From Ilumatobacter sp. (GTDB lineage Bacteria > Actinomycetota > Acidimicrobiia > Acidimicrobiales > Ilumatobacteraceae), in the NCBI GenBank assembly GCA_007693335.1, contig REDU01000090.1:1-60098 (forward strand): 60,098 nt of DNA. Reading direction: 5' to 3'. Positions 1 to 8,991 of the stretch are shown in pieces. The position numbers and the translations under genes were made by a program. The first letter of the stretch is position 1. Each line of letters starts with the position of its first letter. Below the pieces are notes generated by a model. The model had not been told where the DNA came from. It worked only from the letters and a program-made list of their open reading frames with translations, and searched no databases.

Positions 1-96
1 CGTGCCCGGTGTCGTGCCCGGTGTCGTGCCCGGTGTCGTGCCCGGTGTCGTGCCCCGTGTCGTGCCCGGTGTCGTGCCCCGTGTCGTGCCCGGTGT
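1..96. repeat. 12-bp tandem repeat, at least 8 units
   Basis: Eight consecutive 12-bp units (cgtgcccggtgt; units 5 and 7 carry one change, ccccgtgt) fill the first 96 bases and may continue beyond the edge. Read on the minus strand they encode Asp-Thr-Gly-His over and over in the frame of the gene that follows murB. The base change is synonymous, which suggests the peptide is kept. Confidence 0.9.
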
Positions 97-202
97 CGTC
101 ATCGGCGAGTTCGGCGTCGACCCGATCGGGCTGGAACGCGCGCAGCAACTCGTCGAGTGCCGTGGCGTCGGGCTCGACCTCACCGGAACGATCGCCGCTC
201 AC
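1..202 (-). CDS. Partial gene after murB, probable FtsQ N-terminus with DTGH repeats
   Basis: Only the first 67 codons lie in the window; the gene runs off the left edge. Its GTG at 202 shares GTGA (199-202) with the murB stop, so translation is coupled. Residues 1-35 are a mixed acidic segment. From residue 36 the protein is eight perfect Asp-Thr-Gly-His units, still repeating at the edge. In actinobacterial dcw clusters the gene following murC/murB is normally ftsQ, a divisome protein with a cytoplasmic tail, one membrane helix and a POTRA domain. None of the diagnostic parts is visible here, so the FtsQ call rests on position only. Confidence 0.5.
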   Translation of the reverse strand, partial: MSGDRSGEVEPDATALDELLRAFQPDRVDAELADDDTGHDTGHDTGHDTGHDTGHDTGHDTGHDTGH

Positions 203-1236
203 CGCGGTGTCCCGTCGATCTCGTTCCCGGCTCTCTCCTGCCCGCCGACCTCGTACCCGACCGTCTCGTGGGGCTCGAATCCCACCAGGCGGACCTCGCT
301 GCGCAGCAGGTACCCGGTGGCGTCGGCCACGCGTGCGCGGACCTGCTCGATCACGGCGTGCACGTCGGCGGCGCTGGCGTCGCGCTCCGCCTGCACGAAG
401 TTGGCGTGCTTCTCCGACACCCTGGCCCCACCGACGGCGAGACCTCGCAGCCCGGCGCGATCGATGAGCGCACCCGCGGTGACCTCGCCCGGAACGGGAT
501 TCACGAACACCGACCCGCAGTTCTGGCCGCCCGGCTGGTTCTCGCGCCTCCACCGCACGATCTCCGCCAGCTCCCTCTCGGAGCGGGCGCGGTCACCACG
601 GTGCAGCCGCAGACGGGCCCGAACGATGACCTGCGCGTCGGTGAGCGCCGACCCGCGGAAGTGGAGACCGAGGTCGGAGGCGGCCACCGTGGTCATGCGT
701 GCGTCGGCGTGATCGAGATCGACCAGGTCGACGTCGATCAGGCTCGCCGCCATGTCGGAGCCGTGGCCACCGGCGTTCATCCGCACCCCACCGCCCACCG
801 AACCGGGAACACCCACGGCCCACTCGAACCCGGTGAGTGCGGCAGCGGCTGTCCGCCGAGCGAGCACGGGCAGCGAGACACCGCTCGACGCAGTCACCAC
901 CACGGGCGCTGCGGCACCGTCGCCGTCCCGATGGTGATGAACGCCCAGGTCGATCTCGTCGATCAGGCCCGTGGTGGTGACGGCGATGCCGTGGTAGCCG
1001 GCGTCGGCCACGAGCAGGTTCGAGCCCCGCCCGACCACCAGCACCGGGAGTCCGCTCGCTCTGCGGGCGGCGGCCACCGCCATGAGGTCGTCGACGGTGA
1101 GCGCCTCGACGAAGATCGCAGCGTGTCCACCCACCCGGTAGGTGGTGAGCGGTGCGAGCGGTACGTCGCGCCGGGCCAGTTCGCCCAGCACCGCGACCGC
1201 TGCGTCGACCGCGCTGGTGGGCGACTCGACGCTCAC
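199..1236 (-). CDS. murB: UDP-N-acetylenolpyruvoylglucosamine reductase MurB
   Basis: 345 aa flavoenzyme of the cytoplasm that reduces UDP-GlcNAc-enolpyruvate to UDP-MurNAc with NADPH. Visible signatures are YRVGG (about residues 33-37), the FAD-binding GRGSNLLV (69-76), the long GVPGSVGG...RMNAGG block, and [11 protein letters not shown], where Ser242 matches the catalytic serine that protonates the enol. SEKHANFV near the C-terminus is also typical. The GTG at 1236 is chosen because it shares GTGA with the murC stop and starts just ahead of the conserved fold; no convincing Shine-Dalgarno precedes it. It is the penultimate readable gene of the dcw operon. Confidence 0.95.
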   Translation of the reverse strand: MSVESPTSAVDAAVAVLGELARRDVPLAPLTTYRVGGHAAIFVEALTVDDLMAVAAARRASGLPVLVVGRGSNLLVADAGYHGIAVTTTGLIDEIDLGVHHHRDGDGAAAPVVVTASSGVSLPVLARRTAAAALTGFEWAVGVPGSVGGGVRMNAGGHGSDMAASLIDVDLVDLDHADARMTTVAASDLGLHFRGSALTDAQVIVRARLRLHRGDRARSERELAEIVRWRRENQPGGQNCGSVFVNPVPGEVTAGALIDRAGLRGLAVGGARVSEKHANFVQAERDASAADVHAVIEQVRARVADATGYLLRSEVRLVGFEPHETVGYEVGGQERAGNEIDGTPR

Positions 1237-2714
1237 GGGGCGGGTACCCCGATGGAGGCGCCACCGCGCCGGGCCACCAGTACCTCGTCGGGCAGGGTGG
1301 CGATGTCGCCGCACCCCATCGAGATGCACACGTCGCCGCTGCGCACCTCGCGCGCGATGAACGCGACCAGATCGTCGCGTTGCGGCAACCAGACGACCCT
1401 GGTGGCCGGATGGTGGTCGAGCACGGTGTTGACGATGAGCTTGCCGGTCACACCCGGGATGGGGGTGGTGCCGGAGGGGTAGACATCGGTGAGCACCACC
1501 ACATCGGCATCGACGAACGCGCTGTGGTACTCGGCCCACATCTCGGCGATGCGGTTGTAGCGGTTCGGTTGGAACACCGCCACCACCCGCTCCCACCCAT
1601 CGCCGCTGTGGCGGGCCGCTGCGAGCACCGCGGCGATCTCACCCGGCAGATGGGCGTAGTCGTCGACGAACGTGGCACCCCTGTCCACACCGCGGATGTC
1701 GAAGCGACGAGCCACGCCCCCGAACTTCGACAGTGCCGTGGCGGCGACCTCGGGGTCGATACCGATGGACGATGCCATCGCGATCACGCCCGTCGCGTTC
1801 AGCACGTTGTGGACACCACGGAGTGGCAGCAGCACCTCGACCACGCGGTCGCCCGCGATCTCGACCCCGAACCGGAACGAACCCGAGTCCGCGTGGAGGT
1901 CGACGGCACGGACATCGACATCGGGTCCGAGCCCGTAGGTCGTGGCGCCGTGACGTCCCGCCAGCTCGGCGGCGATCTCGTCGTCGCCGCACACCACTCG
2001 CGGGCCGCGCACCTGCCCCAGGTACTGGTCGAACGAAGCGATCACCCCGTCGAACGACCCGTAGTGATCGAGATGATCGTGATCGATGTTGGTGAGGATG
2101 GTGCCGAACAACGGCAGCTCGAGGTGGGTGCCGTCGCTCTCGTCGGCCTCGACCACGAACCAGTCGCCGCCGGTCCACTGAGCACCCGTCCCCATGTCGG
2201 TCACGTCGCCACCGATCACGAAGCTGGGACGCATCCCGGCCTCTGCCAACACGAGCATCAGCATCGACGTGGTGGTGGTCTTGCCGTGCGTACCCGCCAC
2301 GGCGAGCGAACGGGCACGAGCACAGATCGACGCCAGCATCGCGGCACGCGACAGCGTGGGCACGCCCAGCTTTCGGGCCTCGTCGAGCTCGTTGTTGTTC
2401 GCGGGGATGGCCGTGGAGGCGGTGACGGCGTCGCAGCCGAGCACGTGCGAGCGTCGGTGCCCGATGTGCACGCTGACGCCGGCGGCGCGGAGTCGATCGA
2501 GGATCGGCCGCTCGCGCAGGTCACTACCGGAGACCACATGGCCCATCTGTGCGAGCGCGATCGCGATCGCGCTCATGCCCGGACCACCCACACCAACGAT
2601 GTGGAGCCGGCGGCGATGACCGAGGTCGAGCGGGCCGTCGGGGCCGACGGCCGACGGGCGGGTGGACGGCGTGTCCGGTCCGGGTGCCAGCGTGGAGGGA
2701 ATGGGAGTGCTCAC
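1233..2714 (-). CDS. murC: UDP-N-acetylmuramate--L-alanine ligase MurC
   Basis: 493 aa cytoplasmic Mur ligase adding L-Ala to UDP-MurNAc with ATP. After a Pro/Ser-rich tail of about 33 residues come the Rossmann motif GVGGPGMSA (about 41-49), the ATP P-loop GTHGKTTTT (Lys145) and the ADESDGT catalytic region. HDHLDHYGS and the C-terminal domain follow in normal order. It starts with GTG 7 nt after the murG stop and overlaps murB by 4 bp. The N-terminal tail is longer than in most MurC proteins; an internal start could shorten it, but none is clearly better. Confidence 0.95.
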   Translation of the reverse strand: MSTPIPSTLAPGPDTPSTRPSAVGPDGPLDLGHRRRLHIVGVGGPGMSAIAIALAQMGHVVSGSDLRERPILDRLRAAGVSVHIGHRRSHVLGCDAVTASTAIPANNNELDEARKLGVPTLSRAAMLASICARARSLAVAGTHGKTTTTSMLMLVLAEAGMRPSFVIGGDVTDMGTGAQWTGGDWFVVEADESDGTHLELPLFGTILTNIDHDHLDHYGSFDGVIASFDQYLGQVRGPRVVCGDDEIAAELAGRHGATTYGLGPDVDVRAVDLHADSGSFRFGVEIAGDRVVEVLLPLRGVHNVLNATGVIAMASSIGIDPEVAATALSKFGGVARRFDIRGVDRGATFVDDYAHLPGEIAAVLAAARHSGDGWERVVAVFQPNRYNRIAEMWAEYHSAFVDADVVVLTDVYPSGTTPIPGVTGKLIVNTVLDHHPATRVVWLPQRDDLVAFIAREVRSGDVCISMGCGDIATLPDEVLVARRGGASIGVPAP

Positions 2715-2721
2715 GACACCG

Positions 2722-3828
2722 TCAGGCTAGAGCGGCCGACCTCACGAGATCGGCCAAGGCGCCACTGCGGTGCACCTCGCCGAGACCGCGGGCGGCGCTC
2801 GACAGGTCCGCCCGGGCGGCCGGGTCGGAGCGGAGCCCCGCGATCACCTCGGTCAGCCGGTCGAGCTGGTCCTCCGCGAGGAACACCGCCGCCCCCTGGT
2901 CCGACAGCCAACGGACATTGGCGGCCTGATGGTCCTCGGCTGCGTCCGACCACGGCACCAGCACCGCCGGGATCCCGGTGGCGGCCACCTCGTGCACGGT
3001 GCTGGCACCGCCCCGGCCCACCAGCAGATCAGCTGCGGCGTACACGGTGGGCATCCGGTCCTCGTAGCCGATCGGGTCGTAACGGATGCCGTCGCTGCCG
3101 TCGAGCGGAGCCGGGGCCTCGTCGATGAACCGCTCGCCCACCACGTGACGGACCGCGAGACCGTGGTCACCACGGTGTTCTGCCAGGAACTCGACCACGG
3201 CACCGTTCAGCACGCCCGAGCCCTGCGAACCGCCCATGACGGCCACCAGGAACCGGTCGTCGGGCACCCCGAGCGCCTCCCGCGCCGCCGCCCGTTGCGT
3301 CTCCCGATCGACGTCGAGCACCGACCGGCGCAGTGGCGCACCGGTGACGGTGGCCCGCGGCAGGGGCGAATCGTCGAACGCCACCGCACACGCCGCTGCC
3401 CGCCGGGCCGCCAGCTGACTGGCACGGCCGGGGAACCGGTCGTAGCTCACCACCACCACTGGGATGTGGAGCCGACGGGCGGCGAACACTGCCGGCATGC
3501 TGGCGTATCCGCCCACCGACACCACCACCTCGGGTCGGAGATCTCGGAGCACTCGGCGCGCCGTGAGCGTGCTCCGCAGCATCTTGGGGACGAAGCCGAG
3601 GTTGCGACGGGTGAGACGGCGTTGGAATCCGATCACGTCGAGGAACGTGTGCGGGAACGGTGTCTCGGGGACCAGGCGCGTCTCGATGCCACGTCGCGAG
3701 CCGATGTAGTGGATCTCGTCGGGATCGCTGCCGGCCGCCACGAGGGCTTCGGCCACCGCGAGCGCGGGCAGCACATGACCGGCGGTACCGCCACCGGTGA
3801 CCACGGCGGAGATCCCCTGCCCGCTCAT
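2722..3828 (-). CDS. murG: Lipid II synthase MurG (UDP-GlcNAc transferase)
   Basis: 368 aa GT28-family glycosyltransferase at the inner face of the membrane. It adds GlcNAc to undecaprenyl-PP-MurNAc-pentapeptide, giving lipid II. The acceptor-side loop GGGTAGHVLPALA (about 12-24) and a second loop GSQGS are present. The UDP-GlcNAc site RGGASTVHEVAATGIPAVLVP is intact. The usual GGSQGA/R loop reads GGSQGSGVLN here, a small variation. The ATG at 3828 is preceded by a purine-rich run and by an array of 14-bp repeats that each contain a similar start-like ATGA. Confidence 0.95.
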   Translation of the reverse strand: MSGQGISAVVTGGGTAGHVLPALAVAEALVAAGSDPDEIHYIGSRRGIETRLVPETPFPHTFLDVIGFQRRLTRRNLGFVPKMLRSTLTARRVLRDLRPEVVVSVGGYASMPAVFAARRLHIPVVVVSYDRFPGRASQLAARRAAACAVAFDDSPLPRATVTGAPLRRSVLDVDRETQRAAAREALGVPDDRFLVAVMGGSQGSGVLNGAVVEFLAEHRGDHGLAVRHVVGERFIDEAPAPLDGSDGIRYDPIGYEDRMPTVYAAADLLVGRGGASTVHEVAATGIPAVLVPWSDAAEDHQAANVRWLSDQGAAVFLAEDQLDRLTEVIAGLRSDPAARADLSSAARGLGEVHRSGALADLVRSAALA

Positions 3829-3836
3829 CGGGGCCC

Positions 3837-3886
3837 CCTCATCGTGCCCTCCTCATCGTGCCCTCGTCATCGTGCCCTGGTCATCG
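3837..3886. repeat. 14-bp tandem repeat in the ftsW-murG junction
   Basis: Three full 14-bp units (3837-3850, 3851-3864, 3865-3878) and a partial fourth lie between ftsW and murG. On the minus strand each unit reads as a purine run, GGGCACG, then ATGA. Each therefore looks like a miniature ribosome site with a start overlapping a stop. The ftsW stop codon and the murG start codon both sit in diverged copies of the same pattern. Confidence 0.8.
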
Positions 3887-5104
3887 GGCGCGGCGGGCGA
3901 CGTTCAAGAGGATGCCCGACGCCGCCATCATCACGAACAGTGACGTGCCACCGGCGGAGAAGAACGGCAGGGTGAGGCCCGTGACCGGCATCAGTCCACT
4001 CACGCCGCCGAGGTTCACGATGGCCTGGACGCCGAACCACGTGGCGATACCACCCGCCAGCAGCATCCCGAACCGGTCGGGCGCCGCGAGCGCGACCTGG
4101 ATGCCGAAGTAGACGAAGAGGGCGAATCCACCCACCACCGCCACCGAGCCGATGAAGCCGAGCTCATCGGCGATCACCGCGAAGATGAAATCACTGTGCG
4201 CCAACGGGAGGTAGCCGAGCTTGCCGTTGCTCCCGCCGATGCCCGAGCCGGTGAGGCCACCGTTGGCCATGCTCAAGAACCCCTGGTGCGTCTGGTACGA
4301 CAGGTAGTCCTTGTTGCCCGCCACGTCGAGGAACGCCGAGAATCGATTGATGCGGCGAGGACTCGAGAACACGAACAGGCCGATGAATCCGGTGCCCGCC
4401 ACCACGATCGAGCTCATGAACACCAGCGGCACCCCGGCGATGAAGCCGACCGACAAGATGATGGCCCCGAGCACCACCGACGACCCGAGGTCGCCCTGCA
4501 CGAGGCAGAGTGACGCACCGATGCCGGCGATGGCCATGAGCGGCAACATGCCGCGCCGGAGATCGTTGACCTCCGACTCCCGACGGGTCAGCAGATCGGC
4601 CGCCAGGGCCAGCGCGGCGAGCTTCAGCACCTCGGAGGGCTGGAAGCTCACCGATCCGAGGTGGATCCAGGCCCGGGTGTCGTTGATGTTCACGCCGAGA
4701 CCCGGCACGAACGGCAACAGCATCGCGCCCGTGGCCAGCACGGCGATCGGGAGCACCAGCGGACGCCACCGCTCGTACGGGATCTTGAGGCCCATGAACA
4801 ACCCGACGAACCCCAGTGCGCCCCACATGACCTGGCGACCGAAGATGCGATAGGGCGAGTTGCCCTGCCCGACCTCGTTGGCGGCCGAGGCCGAGAGCAC
4901 CATCACCAGACCGAGCATCACGAACACGGCCACCACCACCGCGATCACGTAGTACGCGATGGGCGGCGGACCAGTGAACTGCTGCGTGCGGCGGCGGGCG
5001 CCGATGCCACGCGGCGGACGCGACGTGCCGGTGGGCGTGGGCGGTCCGGCCAGCTCGAGGCGCTCGAGGGTGGCCTGACGTCGTTCGGCGAGGGTCATGG
5101 TCAT
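3881..5104 (-). CDS. ftsW: Septal peptidoglycan polymerase FtsW (SEDS family)
   Basis: 407 aa polytopic SEDS protein that polymerises glycan strands from lipid II at the septum, in partnership with FtsI. A basic, Pro-rich cytoplasmic tail of about 45 residues precedes the first helix; about ten hydrophobic segments follow. Diagnostic stretches are NDTRAWIHLGSVSFQPSE in the large extracellular loop, HSDFIFAVIADELGFIG, and GLTLPFFSAGGTS near the C-terminus. The ATG at 5104 overlaps the murD stop (ATGA). A second in-frame ATG lies two codons downstream. Confidence 0.95.
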   Translation of the reverse strand: MTMTLAERRQATLERLELAGPPTPTGTSRPPRGIGARRRTQQFTGPPPIAYYVIAVVVAVFVMLGLVMVLSASAANEVGQGNSPYRIFGRQVMWGALGFVGLFMGLKIPYERWRPLVLPIAVLATGAMLLPFVPGLGVNINDTRAWIHLGSVSFQPSEVLKLAALALAADLLTRRESEVNDLRRGMLPLMAIAGIGASLCLVQGDLGSSVVLGAIILSVGFIAGVPLVFMSSIVVAGTGFIGLFVFSSPRRINRFSAFLDVAGNKDYLSYQTHQGFLSMANGGLTGSGIGGSNGKLGYLPLAHSDFIFAVIADELGFIGSVAVVGGFALFVYFGIQVALAAPDRFGMLLAGGIATWFGVQAIVNLGGVSGLMPVTGLTLPFFSAGGTSLFVMMAASGILLNVARRAR

Positions 5105-6483
5105 GGCGACTCCTGTCGATCGATGGGCACGAGGGTCTCGGGCACGGAGGCGCCCGGGAGGTCGAGAACGGCTGCCCGGAACGCGTCGCCCCGCGCGGCG
5201 TAGCCACCGCTCGGGTACCAGTCCCAGCTGGCGCAGCCCGGGGAGAGCAGCACCGTGTCACCCGGATGTGCGAATCCCGCTGCGGTCGCCACGGCGTCGG
5301 CCATCGAGTGGGCGGTGGCGACCGGGACGTGGCCGGCGAAGGCGGCACGGATCTGCTCGGCCGCTTCACCGACCGCGACCACGGCACGGAGGCGATGGGC
5401 CTCGTCCACCATGGGGGCGAAGTCGAGGCCCTTGTTCCGTCCACCGGCCAGGAGCACGACGGGGTCGAATCCCCGCAGCGCGACGCTCGCGGCGTGTGGT
5501 GTGGTGGCCTTCGAGTCGTCGTACCACTGGACACGGCCGCGCTCTCCGCTCCCCGTGGTGGCGATGTGCTCGATGCGGTGGCGCGGGCCGGTGAACGTGG
5601 CGAGCGCCCGGGCGACGTGTTCGGTCGTGGCGAGCCCGGTCTCGAGCACGGCGGCCGCTGCGGCGAGCGCGTTCGTGAGATCGTGGGGAAGGCTGCGCCG
5701 CATCCGGGCCACCTCGGCGATCTCTCCGTGCGGCCCGACCAGCCTCCCGCCGGCCACGTGGTAGTCGGCGCCGGTCGCGCCGAACGTACACCGCCGTGCC
5801 GGAGCGTTCGACAGGTGCTCCATCACGACCGGATCGCTCACGAGACCGATGGCCACGTCGGTGGGTGCCTGGAGCTCGAAGATGCGCGCCTTGGCCGCGA
5901 TGTAGGTGCTGAGCGAGTCGTGCCAGTCGAGGTGGTCCTCCGCCAGGTTGAGCCAGACCGCCGCCTCGGCGCGGAACCGCTGGGTCCAGGTCAGCCGGAA
6001 GCTGGTGCACTCCACCACGAAGACATCGACCTCGGTCTCGATGGCGTCCACGAGCGGCACGTCGGTGTTGCCGGCGGCCACGGCCCGGAGCCCGGCGGCC
6101 TCGAGCATCTCGACCATCAGCAACGTCGTGGTCGTCTTGCCGTCGGTGCCGGTCACGGCCAGCATCGGACGCGGCCCGTCCGGGCGCTCCTGCTCCCAGC
6201 GGTAGGCGAGTTCGATCTCGCTCGCGATCGGCACCCCACGACGGTGCGCCGCGGCGACGAGGCCGTGCGACTCGGGAACGCCGGGCGACGGCACGAACAG
6301 GTCCACCTCGTCGAGCAGCGCGTGGGCGGGTGCCACGATCAGCTCGAGACCCAACTCGGCGGCGCGACCGATCACGGCCTCGTCGTCGCGGTCATCGGAC
6401 ACCGTCACGGTCCAGCCCCGGCGCTGCAGAGCACGAACGGTCGACTCCCCTGCTACTGCGAGTCCGTGGACGAGGGCGCGCAC
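5101..6483 (-). CDS. murD: UDP-MurNAc-L-Ala--D-glutamate ligase MurD
   Basis: 460 aa Mur ligase adding D-Glu to the stem peptide. The ATP loop reads GTDGKTTTT, where most MurD proteins have GTNGKTT. ECTSFRL replaces the common E-S-SFQL, while HLDWH and the YDDSKATTPHA block are typical. The GTG at 6483, one base after the mraY stop, is chosen because the N-terminal Rossmann strand ALVHGLAVAGES begins immediately. An open frame continues upstream into mraY but with no family resemblance. It overlaps ftsW by 4 bp. Confidence 0.92.
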   Translation of the reverse strand: MRALVHGLAVAGESTVRALQRRGWTVTVSDDRDDEAVIGRAAELGLELIVAPAHALLDEVDLFVPSPGVPESHGLVAAAHRRGVPIASEIELAYRWEQERPDGPRPMLAVTGTDGKTTTTLLMVEMLEAAGLRAVAAGNTDVPLVDAIETEVDVFVVECTSFRLTWTQRFRAEAAVWLNLAEDHLDWHDSLSTYIAAKARIFELQAPTDVAIGLVSDPVVMEHLSNAPARRCTFGATGADYHVAGGRLVGPHGEIAEVARMRRSLPHDLTNALAAAAAVLETGLATTEHVARALATFTGPRHRIEHIATTGSGERGRVQWYDDSKATTPHAASVALRGFDPVVLLAGGRNKGLDFAPMVDEAHRLRAVVAVGEAAEQIRAAFAGHVPVATAHSMADAVATAAGFAHPGDTVLLSPGCASWDWYPSGGYAARGDAFRAAVLDLPGASVPETLVPIDRQESP

Positions 6484-6484
6484 G

Positions 6485-7537
6485 TCAGAGCCCCGCTGCG
6501 ATCCGCGTGAAGTCGGAGATGAAGATGCCGAGTGCAGCGGCGACACAGATGGCGGCGATCAGCCAGAACCGGATGATCACGGTGGTCTCGGGCCAGCCGA
6601 TCAGCTCGAAGTGGTGATGGATGGGCGACATGCGGAACAGCCGCCTGGTGCGACCCGATGCCTTGAACACCCCCATCTGCAACGCCACCGAACCGGCCTC
6701 CATCACGTTGATGCCGCAGATGAGGATGAGCAGGAGATGGGTGTTGAGGGTGAGCGCCAAGAACGCCAGCGCCGCACCGATGGCGAGGGCGCCCACGTCG
6801 CCCATGAAGATGCGGGCCGGCGCCGCGTTCCACCACAGGAATCCGAGACACGCTCCGGCGAACGAGGCCGCGAACACCCCCATGTCGAGCGGGTTCACGA
6901 CCGACGGGTAGATCTCTGGATTCCTGAACACCCAGTAGGCGATGATCGTGAACGCACCGAACCCCATGAGGGCCGATCCGCCGGCGAGCCCGTCGAGGCC
7001 GTCGGTCACGTTCACGGCGTTCGTGGTGGCCCAGATGATCAGACCGGCCCAGATGATCCAGACGATCGTGGGGATCTCGAACGCCAACCCCTGGGCCCTG
7101 GTGACCGAGATCGTCTCGGAGATCCCGGTGGCCGACACGAGCCACCAGGCCATCCCGAAGCTCAACAACATCGTCACGTAGTTCTTCTGTTTCCAGAAGA
7201 TGCCCCGGTTGTGGCCCTTCCTGACCTTGATGTAGTCGTCGAGGAAGCCCATGAAGGCCATCAGCAGCACGCCGACCCAGACGATCATGGCCTGGTTGGA
7301 GAACGGGAGCCCCGGTCGGACGTGTGCCACGAGCCACCCCACGAGCGCTGCCGTCACGATGGCGAGCCCACCCATCGTGGGCGTGCCCTGCTTGACCATG
7401 TGGTGTTCGGGCCCGCGATCCTCGCGACCCAGGATCGGCTGACCCTGGCCGCGATCGCGGAAGAAGACGATCAAGAAGCGGGTGCCGAACAGCGACACCA
7501 GGGTGGCGACGCTGCCGGCGAGCATGATGACGATCAC
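6485..7537 (-). CDS. mraY: Phospho-MurNAc-pentapeptide translocase MraY
   Basis: 350 aa integral membrane enzyme that transfers phospho-MurNAc-pentapeptide to undecaprenyl phosphate, giving lipid I. About ten transmembrane helices are evident. Family markers are KQGTPTMGG (about 49-57), FLDDYIK, NAVNVTDGLDGLAGG with the Mg-binding Asp pair, IFMGDVGALAIG, and the histidine cluster SPIHHHFELIGWPE. The GTG start overlaps the murE stop as GTGA (7534-7537). murF, which normally precedes mraY, is missing here. Confidence 0.97.
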   Translation of the reverse strand: MIVIMLAGSVATLVSLFGTRFLIVFFRDRGQGQPILGREDRGPEHHMVKQGTPTMGGLAIVTAALVGWLVAHVRPGLPFSNQAMIVWVGVLLMAFMGFLDDYIKVRKGHNRGIFWKQKNYVTMLLSFGMAWWLVSATGISETISVTRAQGLAFEIPTIVWIIWAGLIIWATTNAVNVTDGLDGLAGGSALMGFGAFTIIAYWVFRNPEIYPSVVNPLDMGVFAASFAGACLGFLWWNAAPARIFMGDVGALAIGAALAFLALTLNTHLLLILICGINVMEAGSVALQMGVFKASGRTRRLFRMSPIHHHFELIGWPETTVIIRFWLIAAICVAAALGIFISDFTRIAAGL

Positions 7538-8991
7538 GAACGGCCCTCCAGGAGCTCACGTGCGACGACCCGGTCGTCGAACGGATGGGCCGTGGTGCCG
7601 ATGGTCTGCGTGGTCTCGTGGCCCTTTCCGGCGATGACCACCACATCGCCGCGTCGGGCCTCGTCGAGCGCCCGACCGATGGCGGCCCGGCGGTCCGCCT
7701 CGACCACCAGCTGATCACGGTACCGGGGCGCCACACCGTCGAGCATCTCGCCGATGATCGCTTCTGGTGACTCCGAGCGCGGGTTGTCCGACGTGATCAC
7801 CACCACGTCGGCTCCCTCGACGGCGGCGGCACCCATGTGCCGGCGCTTGTCGCGATCGCGGTCGCCGCCGCAGCCGACCACCACGATCACGCGGCCATCG
7901 GTCAGCACTCGCCGGGCCGAGGCCAGCAGCACCTCGAGCCCGTCGGGGGTGTGCGCGTAGTCGACCACCACCGAGAAGCCGAGATCGAGATCGGCGCCGA
8001 CCAGTTCGAATCGGCCCGGAATGGGACCAGCGGCAGCGAGTCCGGCCACCGCCGCGTCGAGATCGAGGTCGAGTGCCTCGCACGTGGTCAGTACCGCCAA
8101 CGAGTTCGGGAGGTTCACGTCGCCGCCGATGGGCACGGCCACCTCGCGACCCCGCCAGCGGAACCGGTGCCCATCGGCGGTGGAGGTGGCATCGACGGCA
8201 TCGTCCAGGCCGAACGTCCGCATCGGGATGTCGCCCACGTCGACGAGGAGACGGCCGTACGGATCGTCGCGGTTCACCACCCCCATCGCCGCGAGCCCGG
8301 GCGTGAAGAGCCGGGCCTTGGCGCGGAAGTACTCCTCGATCGAGTGGTGCAGGTCGAGGTGGTCGCGACCGAGGTTGGTGAACACGGCGACGTCGAACTG
8401 CGTGCCGTCCACCCGGTGGAATGCGAGCGCGTGCGACGACACCTCCATCACGACCGCTCCGAGCCCATCGTCACGGAATCCGGCGAGACGGCGCTGGAGG
8501 TCGGGCGCCTCCGGAGTCGTGCGGGCCCCCGACAACGTTCCGAGCACACCCACCCCGAGGCCGGCCCCGGTGAGCGCTGCGGCCAACAGATGGGCCGAGG
8601 TGGTCTTGCCGTTCGTTCCGGTGATACCGATGACGGTGAGTGCCGCCGAGGGGTGATCGTGCACTGCGGCCGCGAGGTGGCCGAGCGCGCGCCTGGAATC
8701 CTCCACGACGATCTGTGGCACGGCAACGGGCAGTTCGCGCTCGACGAGCAGCGCCACGGCACCTGCAGCCACCGCCGCCTCGGCGAAGCGGTGTCCGTCG
8801 TGGTGTTCGCCGACGAGGCACGCGAAGAGCACTCCGGGGCGGGCCTGACGCGAGTCGTGCACCACGTCGAGCACCCGCACGTCTCGACCCGGCGCATCGC
8901 CACCAGGAGGACCGTTCACGACCGCGACGCGACCACCGGACGGGATCGCAGCGGCCAGTTCGGCCACCGGGACCCCTGACGCCTCGGTCAT
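7534..8991 (-). CDS. murE: UDP-MurNAc-tripeptide synthetase MurE, meso-DAP type
   Basis: 485 aa Mur ligase adding the third residue of the stem peptide. The P-loop is GTNGKTTSAHLL and the substrate region is VFTNLGRDHLDLH. The amino-acid-selecting motif is SDNPRSE; DNPR is the established marker for meso-diaminopimelate. This separates it from MurF, which lacks DNPR. It starts with ATG, overlapping the ftsI stop by one base (TGATG), and ends inside the mraY start. The murE-mraY overlap leaves no room for a murF between them. Confidence 0.93.
   Translation of the reverse strand: MTEASGVPVAELAAAIPSGGRVAVVNGPPGGDAPGRDVRVLDVVHDSRQARPGVLFACLVGEHHDGHRFAEAAVAAGAVALLVERELPVAVPQIVVEDSRRALGHLAAAVHDHPSAALTVIGITGTNGKTTSAHLLAAALTGAGLGVGVLGTLSGARTTPEAPDLQRRLAGFRDDGLGAVVMEVSSHALAFHRVDGTQFDVAVFTNLGRDHLDLHHSIEEYFRAKARLFTPGLAAMGVVNRDDPYGRLLVDVGDIPMRTFGLDDAVDATSTADGHRFRWRGREVAVPIGGDVNLPNSLAVLTTCEALDLDLDAAVAGLAAAGPIPGRFELVGADLDLGFSVVVDYAHTPDGLEVLLASARRVLTDGRVIVVVGCGGDRDRDKRRHMGAAAVEGADVVVITSDNPRSESPEAIIGEMLDGVAPRYRDQLVVEADRRAAIGRALDEARRGDVVVIAGKGHETTQTIGTTAHPFDDRVVARELLEGRS

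Noticed and set aside
7534..8991. Calling this Mur ligase MurF
   Set aside because: DNPR and the VFTNLGRDHLDLH pattern are MurE features.
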